From JADKCL01 sp046050405 (GTDB lineage: Bacteria; Bacteroidota; Bacteroidia; J057; JADKCL01), in assembly GCA_046050405.1 (NCBI GenBank), contig JBJOPY010000047.1, positions 1-21,242 of the forward strand: a DNA stretch of 21,242 bases. The letters run 5' to 3'. This document shows, piece after piece, positions 9,901 to 16,599 of the stretch (positions are counted from its first letter, which is position 1; each line of letters begins with the position of its first letter). Position numbers and translations under genes: made by a program. Under the pieces are notes generated by a model. It made no database searches, was not told the DNA's origin, and saw nothing but the letters and a program-made list of their open reading frames with translations.

Positions 9901-10695
9901 GTTGTAGTCGATCGAGTCGATGTACTTGGAAATGATAGGCCCTGACAGATTCACCGCTGCGAGGTTGTATCCATAGGGATCCAGAAACTGAGAGGTGAGG
10001 TATTCGCCGCCTCCCGATAGCTGATAGCTGGGGGAGGAAGTGGTGATGGAGATGATCCCCCCGGTTACGTCCCCGTATTCGGCAGGTGTACCGCCGGTGA
10101 TGACCGTGAGCTGACCAATGGACTTCTGCGGCAGGTTGAGCGTGCCGCGCACCTTGACGCCGTCCACGAAATACACCGTGGAACTGCTGCGGCCCCCCCG
10201 CATGCTGAGGGCATTGCCGTCATCGCTCTGATAGACGCCCGGCACGATTGCCGCGAGCGTGTTGATGTTCCGTATGCCGATGTTCTTGACATCCGCCCCC
10301 GACAGTGACCCACCGACCGTAGTGTTGTCGATCGGGATGGTCTCCGTGATTTTTACCTCTTTCATTTCCACCCCGGTCTCGATGGCAAGGGGAACATCCA
10401 CCGTTTTATTTGCAGCCACCACGATGCCGGTCGCATTGATCGTATTGCCGGCAAAGGAAGCTCTCACTTCATAGGTTCCAGGTTCTACGGGTGCGATGCT
10501 GAATTCACCGTTTTCGTTGGTATTCGCTCCACCCTTGATGATGCCATTCGATAGGATCACGACGGTTGCATACTCGACCGGTTCACCGCTCTCGTCTCTC
10601 ACCGTACCTTTGATCTTACCTGCATCCGACTGTGCAAATGCCCCCGAGCAGAAGAGCAGGCAAAGCCCTAGCCAAATTCCAACTCGTTTAATCAT
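6967..10695 (-). CDS. TonB-dependent outer-membrane receptor with carboxypeptidase-regulatory-like N-terminal domain
   Basis: The 1242-aa protein has a signal peptide (MIKRVGIWLGLCLLFCSGAFA, cleavage near residue 21). A CarboxypepD_reg-like beta-sandwich follows at about 27-105 (IKGTVRDESGEPVEYATVVI, then GEFSIAPVEPGTYEVRASFAG). The plug domain spans about 115-225 and includes SMRGGRSSSTVYFVDGVKV and GGTPAEYGDVTGGIISITT. The remainder is a long barrel ending RIRLGVQFNF, with the terminal aromatic residue typical of BAM-assembled proteins. Such receptors import large or scarce ligands using TonB energy. This one lacks a recognisable SusD partner, so its ligand cannot be told. I chose ATG 10695: GGA lies just upstream and it starts the signal peptide; the 58 residues upstream in the same frame do not look coding and cover the promoter. 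It is the first gene of a three-gene operon. Confidence 0.93.
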   Translation of the reverse strand: MIKRVGIWLGLCLLFCSGAFAQSDAGKIKGTVRDESGEPVEYATVVILSNGIIKGGANTNENGEFSIAPVEPGTYEVRASFAGNTINATGIVVAANKTVDVPLAIETGVEMKEVKITETIPIDNTTVGGSLSGADVKNIGIRNINTLAAIVPGVYQSDDGNALSMRGGRSSSTVYFVDGVKVRGTLNLPQKSIGQLTVITGGTPAEYGDVTGGIISITTSSPSYQLSGGGEYLTSQFLDPYGYNLAAVNLSGPIISKYIDSIDYNKPILGFFVAGEYQHEKDRDPAQGGISVLKKEFYEDFQQNPLQLAENGNFFLQRTNFTTEDMVEHSKFKPNNQGQTVRINGRLDFQPSDNIIVKFGGGFVDLNSRGFSITNSLFASEANGLTHGRQYNGWGRFQQTFKSDEGSPFQNLFYQLQMDWSRFDLEGMDQNHRRNIWDYGYIGKFDFDRRENYRWVSPSDDTHNSDVSSAGYYQTVGFSPENLSFDPSNSKNPLQANYNRFVFDYIGQNGILNPFSGTRDYEVRNLDLLLYYGGLRNGDAVRQVYSLYSGSGTSPGGYSKTSYDQARLTGQASAEIKGHALKVGFEFEQRTERFYAVNARGLWPYIRQLTNRHLSGINPDVNSWELVMVDGQFQDTVHAPSFYEPSDQSSFDKNLRNRLGLPIDGTDFIVTDNLDPSTFDIRMFSADELLNDGNQYVNYYGYNFAGEKTKRSPVENFFTDKQNRPMNAFAPTYISGFVQDKFEIEDIIFNIGVRVDRFDANQKVLKDPYVLFPAYTAGEARSLGYNVASNIPDDWVPYMNDAENPSQDGVLGYRDPNKNIWYDKTGTPTSSASLRAGGEVQPFLKSDKIDIQSFKDYTPQVVVMPRLSFSFPISGEAVFFAHYDILAQRPGSTGASGGSALAGQLTDYYFLQNSSTITVTNPNLRPERTIDYEVGFKQKLSDFMALSISAFYREMRDMLQITNFQDAYPTTYSTFSNIDFGTVKGFSFSLNMIRMRNVRLSASYTLQFAQGTGSSFTSSRNALSAVDGFTAIRTLLPLDFDQRHRISGNIDYRFYGDDNKGPGITLGEKTIYPLANAGANLTFYMGSGTPYSVNALANSADVQSGVNDNIQLAGTPNGSRLPWQLRFDAKVDKDFLIGGKAKLDGNGKEMSDGKGNAIKSKQYSFNVYLQLLNALNTRNVLNVYKTSGLPQDDGYLSTGVGQQAIDAAIDGNAFSYLYTLRMQNPNNYSLPRRIRLGVQFNF

Positions 10696-10745
10696 AATTC
10701 CATCCGCATTAAAAGTTAATCCACTTTTTAGAACCAAACAGAGGC

Positions 10746-10778
10746 TAAAGATAAAATCCAAGGTTTCATTATTCCAAA
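10746..10778 (-). promoter_or_regulatory. Candidate Bacteroidota-type promoter of the receptor-cargo-PorV operon
   Basis: On the minus strand TTTG (10778-10775) is followed after 21 nt by TATCTTTA (10753-10746), seven of eight positions of TTTG/TAnnTTTG. The predicted transcription start near 10739 gives a leader of about 45 nt before ATG 10695. Rest of the 322-bp gap between the divergent genes (10696-11017): only this site and the plus-strand candidate below were seen. Confidence 0.45.
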
Positions 10779-10894
10779 TGTGCCCGAACAATTTCAGAAC
10801 CCTTCGGCTTGGAGCCACCTTTGGAGCACGAACCAGATCACTCTTTCCAATGTAAAACCCACCTACCAAAACCTCAAGGTGCCCAGTAGGCTCC

Positions 10895-10925
10895 CTTGAC
10901 CTCCGCTAAGGTAGAAACAAGTTTG
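10895..10925 (+). promoter_or_regulatory. Candidate promoter of the TPR-like gene
   Basis: CTTG at 10895-10898 is separated by 19 nt from CAAGTTTG at 10918-10925, which differs from TAnnTTTG only at the first base. A start near 10932 would give a leader of about 85 nt. The sequence just before ATG 11018 (AATTATTCACC) has no Shine-Dalgarno. One mismatch lies at a normally important position, so confidence is low. Confidence 0.3.
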
Positions 10926-11017
10926 TTCACCACAGCACACAATTTTCGCAATCAATTACACCATCCAAACGGTAAGAACACTAACTTCATGCCCATCATT
11001 CATAAGAATTATTCACC

Positions 11018-12475
11018 ATGGAACTCATCTATGACATTCTCAAAAAGCTAAAGAACAACGAAATCAGGCAGGTTCGGAACCATTTGAAGGGTTCCATCTT
11101 TGAGTTCGAAAAGGTCGGGAAACTGTTTGAACTGGTTACGCGGAACAAGGGGAAGGATGAAAATTTTTTTTCTGAAAAAATCTACGGGAAGTCGCCCGAC
11201 AATGCTTTCCGGGTGACGAAGTCGCGCCTGAAACGGATTCTGGAGGATGTGATTCTGGATGACAAGAGCATCTCCAGTTACGATGCAGACCATACCAATG
11301 CCTCGCTCCAATCCAAGAAGCGTTTGCTACAAGGGGAAATCCTTCTCGGTAGGGGAGCCTACAAGGTGAGCAAGAACCTTCTGCTGCAGGTGGTGGCCAC
11401 GAGTCGGAAGTTCAGCCTTCACAGCGAGCACTTCCAGTCCCAGATGCTTCTGTACCGGAGCCGGAGTGTAAATGTTTCGACCAGGGAGTTCGAGAAGGGT
11501 ACGGATGAGCTCCTCCGGCTCAACCAGGTCAACCACCTGGTGAATGAAGCCGCGATCCACCACTACGCGGTCACCAATACTCTCTCCCAGACCTCGCTCA
11601 AGGACGACCAGCTTGCTGCCATCGAACAGAAAATAGCAAGGATCGAGATGATCGCCAATGAAACGGACTCTCCGATTGCCAGGTACTACTTCTTGCTTTC
11701 CAGCATTCTTATTCACCAGTACACCTATCGTTATAGTGTGGCACAACACTACTGTAGGCTCCAGCTGGAGCTGATCCGAAGCGAACCTGCGGTCAAGTCC
11801 AAGCAAAAGATGGGGAATGCCCATTTCCAGCTCACGGAGACCACCCTTCGCAAGGGAGATCTTACCGAAGCTGAAAAGTCCGCCGAGGAGACACTGGCGC
11901 ATTTCTCCAAGGACGAGACCAACTACCTGATCGTACTGGGAACAGCATTCCGCATCGCCTACTTCCAAAAAAACTGGGCAAAGGCGAAGGAGATCCTTCT
12001 GGAGGCGTTTTCCCACCCGAGATTCAAGGTGTCCCCTTTCCGGGAGGCACTCTGGTACTACCATCAGTCGTGCCTGCTCTTCCAAATGAAAAATTACAGC
12101 GAGGCCTTGCGCACGCTAAATGATGCGACCGCCCTCCTGCGTGACAAGATGGGATGGAACCTCACCTTTCGAATGCTGGAAATCATGGCCTTGTATGAGG
12201 CTGGCATGCGCGATTTGATCGAGTCGAAGATTCTGAATCTGCGACAATTTGTGAAACGGACGCAAAAAACCGATGAACTCTACCGCTCGATGAAGCTGAT
12301 CCAGATACTCATGGAATGGCAAAGGAACGGCCTGGACATCCAGAAAACGGTTGTTTCTGCCGCAAGACAATTTGCGGAGTTGCAGGAGTTTCACCAAACT
12401 GTTCCCTTCGATCCCGCCACAGGCGAGCTTCTCAGATTCGAAGCCTGGCTGCTGGAAAAGGAATCCAGGAAGTGA
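11018..12475 (+). CDS. All-alpha, TPR-like protein of unknown function
   Basis: This 485-aa protein has no signal peptide or membrane segment and appears cytoplasmic. The first ~85 residues are helical and basic (MELIYDILKKLKNNEIRQVR, then NAFRVTKSRLKRILEDVIL), reminiscent of an adaptor or nucleic-acid-binding domain, though no known motif is clear. From about 95 to the end it is a run of amphipathic helices in TPR-like pairs; examples are MGNAHFQLTETTLRKGDLTE followed by AEKSAEETLAHF, and YYHQSCLLFQMKNYSEALRT. Such helical solenoids usually bind protein or peptide partners. It is transcribed away from the receptor operon and ends 26 bp before the convergent dehydrogenase. I cannot name a function. 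The open frame, regular helices and good start at ATG 11018 make it a real gene. Confidence 0.8.
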   Translation: MELIYDILKKLKNNEIRQVRNHLKGSIFEFEKVGKLFELVTRNKGKDENFFSEKIYGKSPDNAFRVTKSRLKRILEDVILDDKSISSYDADHTNASLQSKKRLLQGEILLGRGAYKVSKNLLLQVVATSRKFSLHSEHFQSQMLLYRSRSVNVSTREFEKGTDELLRLNQVNHLVNEAAIHHYAVTNTLSQTSLKDDQLAAIEQKIARIEMIANETDSPIARYYFLLSSILIHQYTYRYSVAQHYCRLQLELIRSEPAVKSKQKMGNAHFQLTETTLRKGDLTEAEKSAEETLAHFSKDETNYLIVLGTAFRIAYFQKNWAKAKEILLEAFSHPRFKVSPFREALWYYHQSCLLFQMKNYSEALRTLNDATALLRDKMGWNLTFRMLEIMALYEAGMRDLIESKILNLRQFVKRTQKTDELYRSMKLIQILMEWQRNGLDIQKTVVSAARQFAELQEFHQTVPFDPATGELLRFEAWLLEKESRK

Positions 12476-12488
12476 CCCTCCCGAATGG

Positions 12489-12516
12489 CATCCCGACCGG
12501 GCTAAGCGGTCGGATG
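12489..12516. terminator. Strong hairpin between convergent genes, probable bidirectional terminator
   Basis: CATC-C-CGACC (12489-12498, one bulged C) pairs with GGTCGGATG (12508-12516), and the interior GC-TAA-GC can add two more pairs, giving a stem of about 11 bp. It starts 13 nt after the TPR-like stop codon and contains the dehydrogenase stop codon (12502-12504). There is no T tract on either side, so termination is inferred from position and stem strength only. Confidence 0.4.
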
Positions 12517-13446
12517 TCCTCGTACAAATTCTGCAATACCTTCCAGGAGGCGTTCGGTGATTCTTGCGAGGCTTTCGCGACTCCTTCCGCCGATGTGCGG
12601 GGTGAGGATCACCCTGTCCATCTGCAGTAGGCGGGAGAGACGATTCCGCTCGGATGCGGTCAAGTCCCCGATATTCTCATTCTCCAGCACATCCAGTCCA
12701 GCAGCAATCACTTTTCCCGATTCCAGGGAAAGAATGAGATCTTCCAGCGGAACGATGGGCCCACGAGCCAGATTGAGGAACCATATCGGATGAAGAAACC
12801 GCGAGATGAATTCTGCATTCACCCATCCAGTGGTCTCAGCTGTCAGGGGAATGTGCAGGCTCAGGATCTGAGCCTCATCGAAAATGGCCTCCAATGGCAC
12901 CTCTTCCACCAACGGATTCCCGTAGCCGGACTTGTATTTGTCATAGGCTAGAACCCTGCACCCAAACCCGGACAGGCAACGTGCAAAGCTGCTGCCTGTG
13001 TTGCCATACCCGATGATCCCAACGGTTTTCCCATAAAGTTCGGTTCCACAGTTTTCTTCCCTCAGCCATCTCCATTCATGCACCTGGCGATCAGCCCTTG
13101 CGATGCTGTGCATGAGGCTGAGGAGCATACCGGCAGCCTGCTCCGCCACTGGAATCGCGTTGGCTCCAGGGGTGCTGAAGGCCTTGATGCCACGCTGCTC
13201 GAGCAGGGGCAGATCGAAATGATCCATGCCAACGCCTGCCCTGCAGATCATCTTGAGGTTCGGACCATGTGCAAGCAGTTCCGCGTCTGCGCGAACCTTG
13301 CTGTTCATCACCAGGATTTCAAACGGACTGAGATGCGCATATACATCCCTGGCGGCCCACTCAGGTTCATAACGCCAATTAACCCCCAATGCGGCAATGC
13401 CTGCCAGCAATTCCGGGGAAAAACGGTCGATCAGCAGGACGTTCAT
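12502..13446 (-). CDS. D-2-hydroxyacid dehydrogenase, probable phosphoglycerate dehydrogenase (short form)
   Basis: The 314-aa protein is an NAD-dependent D-isomer 2-hydroxyacid dehydrogenase. The Rossmann domain (about 100-285) shows VGIIGYGNTG with GYGNTG at 146-151, and D169 at the end of the next strand, which favours NAD over NADP. Catalytic residues are R228 (NLARGPIV), E257 (LDVLENE) and H284 (TPHIGG). The substrate-side segment TPGANAIPVAEQ (92-103) is typical of phosphoglycerate dehydrogenases. There is no C-terminal ACT or intervening domain, so serine feedback through an ACT domain is not expected. The ATG overlaps the stop of the class V aminotransferase as ATGA, with AAGGA about 10 nt upstream, so the two are translationally coupled. 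Together they could convert 3-phosphoglycerate to phosphoserine; hydroxypyruvate or glyoxylate reduction is the main alternative. Confidence 0.85.
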   Translation of the reverse strand: MNVLLIDRFSPELLAGIAALGVNWRYEPEWAARDVYAHLSPFEILVMNSKVRADAELLAHGPNLKMICRAGVGMDHFDLPLLEQRGIKAFSTPGANAIPVAEQAAGMLLSLMHSIARADRQVHEWRWLREENCGTELYGKTVGIIGYGNTGSSFARCLSGFGCRVLAYDKYKSGYGNPLVEEVPLEAIFDEAQILSLHIPLTAETTGWVNAEFISRFLHPIWFLNLARGPIVPLEDLILSLESGKVIAAGLDVLENENIGDLTASERNRLSRLLQMDRVILTPHIGGRSRESLARITERLLEGIAEFVRGHPTA

Positions 13447-14534
13447 TTTGCGAGTTCCTTCACGACCTTTTCCAATGCAGCCACGCAGACTTCCATCCTC
13501 TGAACGCTGGCTTCCCCGAAATGACCTACCCGAATCACCAGGTCCTGAAGCTGATCCTGGCCATCCCCCAACTCGATTCCGTGGTCTCGAACGAGCATCT
13601 CCCGGATGGCTTCGTGGCTCGTCCTCCCGAAACCGAAGACTGTCAGTGAATCTGCATTCCCCTCTCCGAAAATAGTCCCGCCGATTCCCAGCACTGCGCC
13701 TTTGAAGTACCTGCTCATCTCATGCGTTCGGTTCCATATCACCGGCAGCGATTCTGCCCGAATCCGCTCCAAAGCCGCCTTCACCCCATAGAACAACTGT
13801 ACGGGAGGAGTGAATGGGTAGGATCCATGCATGAGGTAACGATGGTAATGACCGAGGCAGCGATAATCCGCCGCCTCTGGGTAGTCCAGGCATTTCACCG
13901 CCAAGGGACTGACAGCCACATAGACGGTCCCGGCGGGGTTTGACAATCCCTTCTGGCTCGCAGCGACCACGACGTCCAGCTGCCAAGCGTCCGTGTAGAT
14001 TGCCTGAATCCCTACCGAACAGACCGCATCCACGACAATCACCTGGCCTGGGGCTGCCTGCTTGATGGCGAAGGCAATCTCCTCCAGGTCAATGGCCATC
14101 CCCGTGGAGGTTTCGATGTGGGTCAGCACCCAGCCCTTCAGGTTGGGATATTCGGAGAGTACGTGCCTTACGTTTTCCAATGTGATACAATGTCCCCAGG
14201 CCACGCCCAGCGGCACCACATCCAAGCCCAACGAAATCCCAAATGCTGCCCATCGCTGTGAAAACTTGCCCATTGCGGGGATCGCAACTTGATCGCCCGG
14301 CTTGAAAACACTGAATATGGCTGCCTCCATGCCGAAGGTTCCTGAACCTGGCATAGCTATGACAGGTTCGGAGGTCTGGAATACATACCGAAGATCCTCC
14401 TGGAACTTCTCGAAAAAAGATTCGAAAGCCGCAGTACGATGATGAACCACTGGCTTGCCAATGGCATCCAAAACAAACGGCGGCACGGTGACGGGACCGG
14501 GATGGAGAAACATGGGCGATTTCATGTCAGACAT
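13443..14534 (-). CDS. Class V PLP aminotransferase of the alanine-glyoxylate / serine-pyruvate / phosphoserine type
   Basis: The 363-aa protein is a fold-type I, class V aminotransferase. Key sites: LHPGPVTVP at 10-18, PGSGTFGMEA at 62-71 (cofactor phosphate loop), ETSTG at 141-145, D169 in VVDAVCS (binds the pyridine nitrogen), K195 in ASQKGLSNPAG (Schiff-base lysine), and R335 in RVGHFG (substrate carboxylate). It resembles the alanine-glyoxylate aminotransferase subgroup, not classical SerC. In Methanocaldococcus jannaschii an enzyme of this subgroup acts as the phosphoserine aminotransferase, and coupling to a phosphoglycerate-dehydrogenase-like gene suggests the same here (inference). 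Start choice: ATG 14534 gives MSDMKSPMFLHPGP and lies 4 nt after a perfect -7 box. ATG 14525 is also possible. An ATG at 14723 would add 63 residues foreign to the family. Confidence 0.88.
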   Translation of the reverse strand: MSDMKSPMFLHPGPVTVPPFVLDAIGKPVVHHRTAAFESFFEKFQEDLRYVFQTSEPVIAMPGSGTFGMEAAIFSVFKPGDQVAIPAMGKFSQRWAAFGISLGLDVVPLGVAWGHCITLENVRHVLSEYPNLKGWVLTHIETSTGMAIDLEEIAFAIKQAAPGQVIVVDAVCSVGIQAIYTDAWQLDVVVAASQKGLSNPAGTVYVAVSPLAVKCLDYPEAADYRCLGHYHRYLMHGSYPFTPPVQLFYGVKAALERIRAESLPVIWNRTHEMSRYFKGAVLGIGGTIFGEGNADSLTVFGFGRTSHEAIREMLVRDHGIELGDGQDQLQDLVIRVGHFGEASVQRMEVCVAALEKVVKELAK

Positions 14535-14538
14535 TCCG

Positions 14539-14546
14539 CAAAGGTA
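14539..14546 (-). promoter_or_regulatory. -7 promoter box of the aminotransferase-dehydrogenase operon
   Basis: On the minus strand TACCTTTG is a perfect TAnnTTTG match placed only 4 nt before the chosen ATG (14534). At the -33 distance GCTT stands in place of TTTG; an actual TTTG occurs 26 nt upstream of the box. If the box is used, the transcript would be nearly leaderless. It also argues against the longer reading frame starting at 14723. Confidence 0.45.
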
Positions 14547-14838
14547 CAAGTGGCAGTACAATAGGGAAGCCGCAAAGCTTGCATCTTTCCCGGGGGCGGG
14601 CCGCTGTTCCAGATTCGAGCTCACACCTCCATCAAGGACACCGAACGAGAAGGCCCCTCCTGAAGTAGGAAAGGAGTACATGTCCAGCCGGCCATTGGCA
14701 TGGACCGCATGAAACATTCCCATGCGCCCTTACCCTGCCGTGGCTGTGCATGAAGGCACCGTGAACCGTAACCAGTCCATGCCCATACGTTCCCGATGTG
14801 GGGAAAGTGGAGACTTGGCTCGCGTTTCGAGTGGGCGA
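14547..14838. other. Intergenic stretch without recognised gene
   Basis: Between the HAD gene stop and the aminotransferase promoter box I find no convincing gene. The minus-strand frame of the aminotransferase stays open up to 14723 but has no family similarity. A 6-bp inverted repeat (GCATGG 14698-14703 / CCATGC 14720-14725) is not followed by a T tract and is unremarkable. Confidence 0.5.
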
Positions 14839-15453
14839 TTACTTGAATTTGCGAAAAAAAGACCGGTGTGCCAAAGCGAACATCTCCCTGTCCCCCTTGG
14901 AATCTCCATAGGCGTAGATTCGGTCAAAGGATATCAGGTCGATGCAATCACGGATCCGACGCGCTTTCTCGGGCCCATTGCAATTCGCCCCTTCAAATTC
15001 ACCGGTGAACTTTCCATCCACCCAAGCCACCTTCGTGCATATCCCGGGAATGCCCTGAAGACGTAACCACGGACTTACCCAGAGTTCCAAGGAAGCAGTC
15101 ACCACGTATACGACGTGGCCCCTGGAACGATGAAAATTGAGTTTATCCAAGGCATCCTCCCGAAACAGCCTTGGCAAGTGTTCATGGCAGAATGTCTCCC
15201 CCAGCTTCTGCAGTCGTTCAGCCGTCCATCCACTGAAATGAAACCGCAGAAGCCTTTTTTTGGCCGCCTCCGGGGAATAATGACCCAGCTTTGTAAGAAC
15301 CAAGAGGGGGCTTAAAACCAGCAAGCTCCACCAGAGCCGATGATGGCCTCTCGCAAAGGCGATGAACACAAACATGGTGTCCTTCCGGGTCAGTGTACCG
15401 TCAAAATCAAACAGTGCCAATTTGTTATTTTCTCTCAGCGTGCCTTGACTCAT
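14839..15453 (-). CDS. HAD-superfamily subfamily IB hydrolase (SerB/CicA-like phosphatase)
   Basis: The 204-aa protein carries all four HAD motifs: I, LFDFDGTLT with nucleophile D16 and acid D18; II, VVTAS with T119; III, K163; IV, YGDSKGD with D184 and D188. Phosphate monoester hydrolysis is therefore expected. The cap region (about 36-60) contains the strongly hydrophobic run RLWWSLLVLSPLLVLTKLGH, typical of the HAD-IB group that includes CicA and unlike soluble phosphoserine phosphatases, which usually have DxDST in motif I. A phospholipid- or polyprenol-linked substrate near the membrane is plausible. The nearby dehydrogenase and aminotransferase make a phosphoserine phosphatase role conceivable but less likely. 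ATG 15453 overlaps the end of the upstream membrane-protein gene by 29 bp, implying co-expression; no other Met lies before motif I. Confidence 0.85.
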   Translation of the reverse strand: MSQGTLRENNKLALFDFDGTLTRKDTMFVFIAFARGHHRLWWSLLVLSPLLVLTKLGHYSPEAAKKRLLRFHFSGWTAERLQKLGETFCHEHLPRLFREDALDKLNFHRSRGHVVYVVTASLELWVSPWLRLQGIPGICTKVAWVDGKFTGEFEGANCNGPEKARRIRDCIDLISFDRIYAYGDSKGDREMFALAHRSFFRKFK

Positions 15454-16330
15454 GGGCGATGATCAACAATATCGGAACCAACGGGAGATACAATCGATAT
15501 TCATTCACTCGCCCGATCACCAGGACCAGAAGAAAATAACCTGTAGCAAGTATATAAAAATATAGACTTCTTCCCGATGTCCTCCTGACAAAATGCACGA
15601 TCGGATTCCAAAAGGCCACGAGCGCAGCCAATGCCAGGCAAGTAGCAGGGTTGTACAGCAGATAATGCAGACGAAGATTGTCCCAGAGCATGAAGACCTT
15701 CGAATAATACTGCGTGCTGGGGAAGATCACCTCTTGCATCAGCACCTGCACGATCACCGGCATGGGGATCCAGATCGCATACAGCCTTCCGCAGTAGAAA
15801 GTAGCGAACAATGCGTAAACCAGTGCGATGTCTGCCCTGCTGCCGCTCAGCAACAGCACTGACAGCCCGTACAGCAGCAGCTTCCCATCGGACGCTTTCA
15901 GAAATCTCAGGGACCAGGCAGCCGCGAAGGACAAGCAAAGAAGCCCCATCGTATCCGGTCGCCAACCGGTGTATTGCATGAAAATGTAAAGCACCGACAA
16001 CCCGAAACTCAACCCGTGCCGAGTCCGAAGCTCGAATCCGCTCGACATCTGCCATAGCAACTCCAGCACAATGAAACCGAAGACTAGGTTGTAAATGAGC
16101 ACCGAATGGTTGAAGGGGAAAAACCGGCAAAGGAGCTTGAGCGGGAGAAGCGGTAGAATCCGGTACTGATCCGGTGCATCTCCCTGGAAGTCAAAGATTC
16201 GCGCATAAAACCCATACTGAAGCTCATGGTCCAGGTCGGCCACGAAAAACTTGTTCGCAGCATTTGCCAGGAACGCTGCCAGGAACAAATGACAGGCCCA
16301 TCGGCTTATTTGCAGTGAATACCTTTTCAA
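15425..16330 (-). CDS. Polytopic membrane protein, possibly GT-C-like glycosyltransferase
   Basis: The 301-aa protein has about eight hydrophobic segments, for example LFLAAFLANAANKFF, SVLIYNLVFGFIVLELLW, LLLYGLSVLLLSG and ILATGYFLLVLVIG. Conserved-looking polar patches sit between them: DQYRILPLLPLK early, GWRPDTMGLL in the middle, and GRVNEYRLYLPLVP near the C-terminus. This arrangement recalls multi-spanning lipid-linked sugar transferases or EpsG-like envelope proteins, but no catalytic motif can be proven. The frame has no ATG before residue ~98; TTG 16330 is the first available start and gives a reasonable N-terminus (KRYSLQISRWACHLFLAAFL), without a Shine-Dalgarno. Its 3' end overlaps the HAD-IB gene by 29 bp, so the two likely work on the same envelope-related substrate (inference). 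Confidence 0.65.
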   Translation of the reverse strand: MKRYSLQISRWACHLFLAAFLANAANKFFVADLDHELQYGFYARIFDFQGDAPDQYRILPLLPLKLLCRFFPFNHSVLIYNLVFGFIVLELLWQMSSGFELRTRHGLSFGLSVLYIFMQYTGWRPDTMGLLCLSFAAAWSLRFLKASDGKLLLYGLSVLLLSGSRADIALVYALFATFYCGRLYAIWIPMPVIVQVLMQEVIFPSTQYYSKVFMLWDNLRLHYLLYNPATCLALAALVAFWNPIVHFVRRTSGRSLYFYILATGYFLLVLVIGRVNEYRLYLPLVPILLIIAHESRHAERK

Positions 16331-16491
16331 TCGGATGCAAGATAAGAACTTGATACTTGGAAGGAGAAATGTGGCCGTACAAGCTGATGATATTTCTGAC
16401 CGTCCGATAGGAGGGTACGATCAATCATGGGTTGCCGATCCTTCTGGGGCACTTTTGTAGCTTCCAGATATCGCTACACCAGGCATGGCGC

Positions 16492-16529
16492 TGCCACACA
16501 GCCGATCGTCATCGGGAGGGGCTGTGGCA
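16492..16529. other. Nested inverted repeat in the divergent intergenic region
   Basis: TGCCACA (16492-16498) and TGTGGCA (16523-16529) enclose a second perfect hairpin, CCGAT-CGTC-ATCGG (16502-16515). It lies in the 356-bp gap (16331-16686) between two divergent genes and has no T tract. It could be an operator, an RNA structure in a leader, or chance. I see no convincing gene in the gap. Confidence 0.3.
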
Positions 16530-16599
16530 CAAGCCTAAGTCCACCATTTCTCCGCAGAAATACCAAAGGACGGGCTTCCGATGGTATTCGCTACCCGAT

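Noticed and set aside
10696..10869. N-terminal extension of the TonB receptor to position 10869
   Set aside because: It would place 58 charged residues before a textbook signal peptide and covers the candidate promoter.
11327..12085. 252-codon minus-strand open frame
   Set aside because: Antisense to the TPR-like gene, with no recognisable domain and no operon context.
14535..14723. N-terminal extension of the aminotransferase to ATG 14723
   Set aside because: The added 63 residues have no similarity to the family, whose N-terminus begins just before LHPGPV, and the extension would span a perfect -7 promoter box.
14722..15066. 114-codon plus-strand frame over the HAD gene end and gap
   Set aside because: Mostly antisense to the HAD-IB gene, which has all four catalytic motifs.
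15501..16130. 209-codon minus-strand frame overlapping the membrane protein in another frame
   Set aside because: The competing frame has clear membrane segments and couples to the HAD gene; this one is Arg/Ala/Val-rich without segments.
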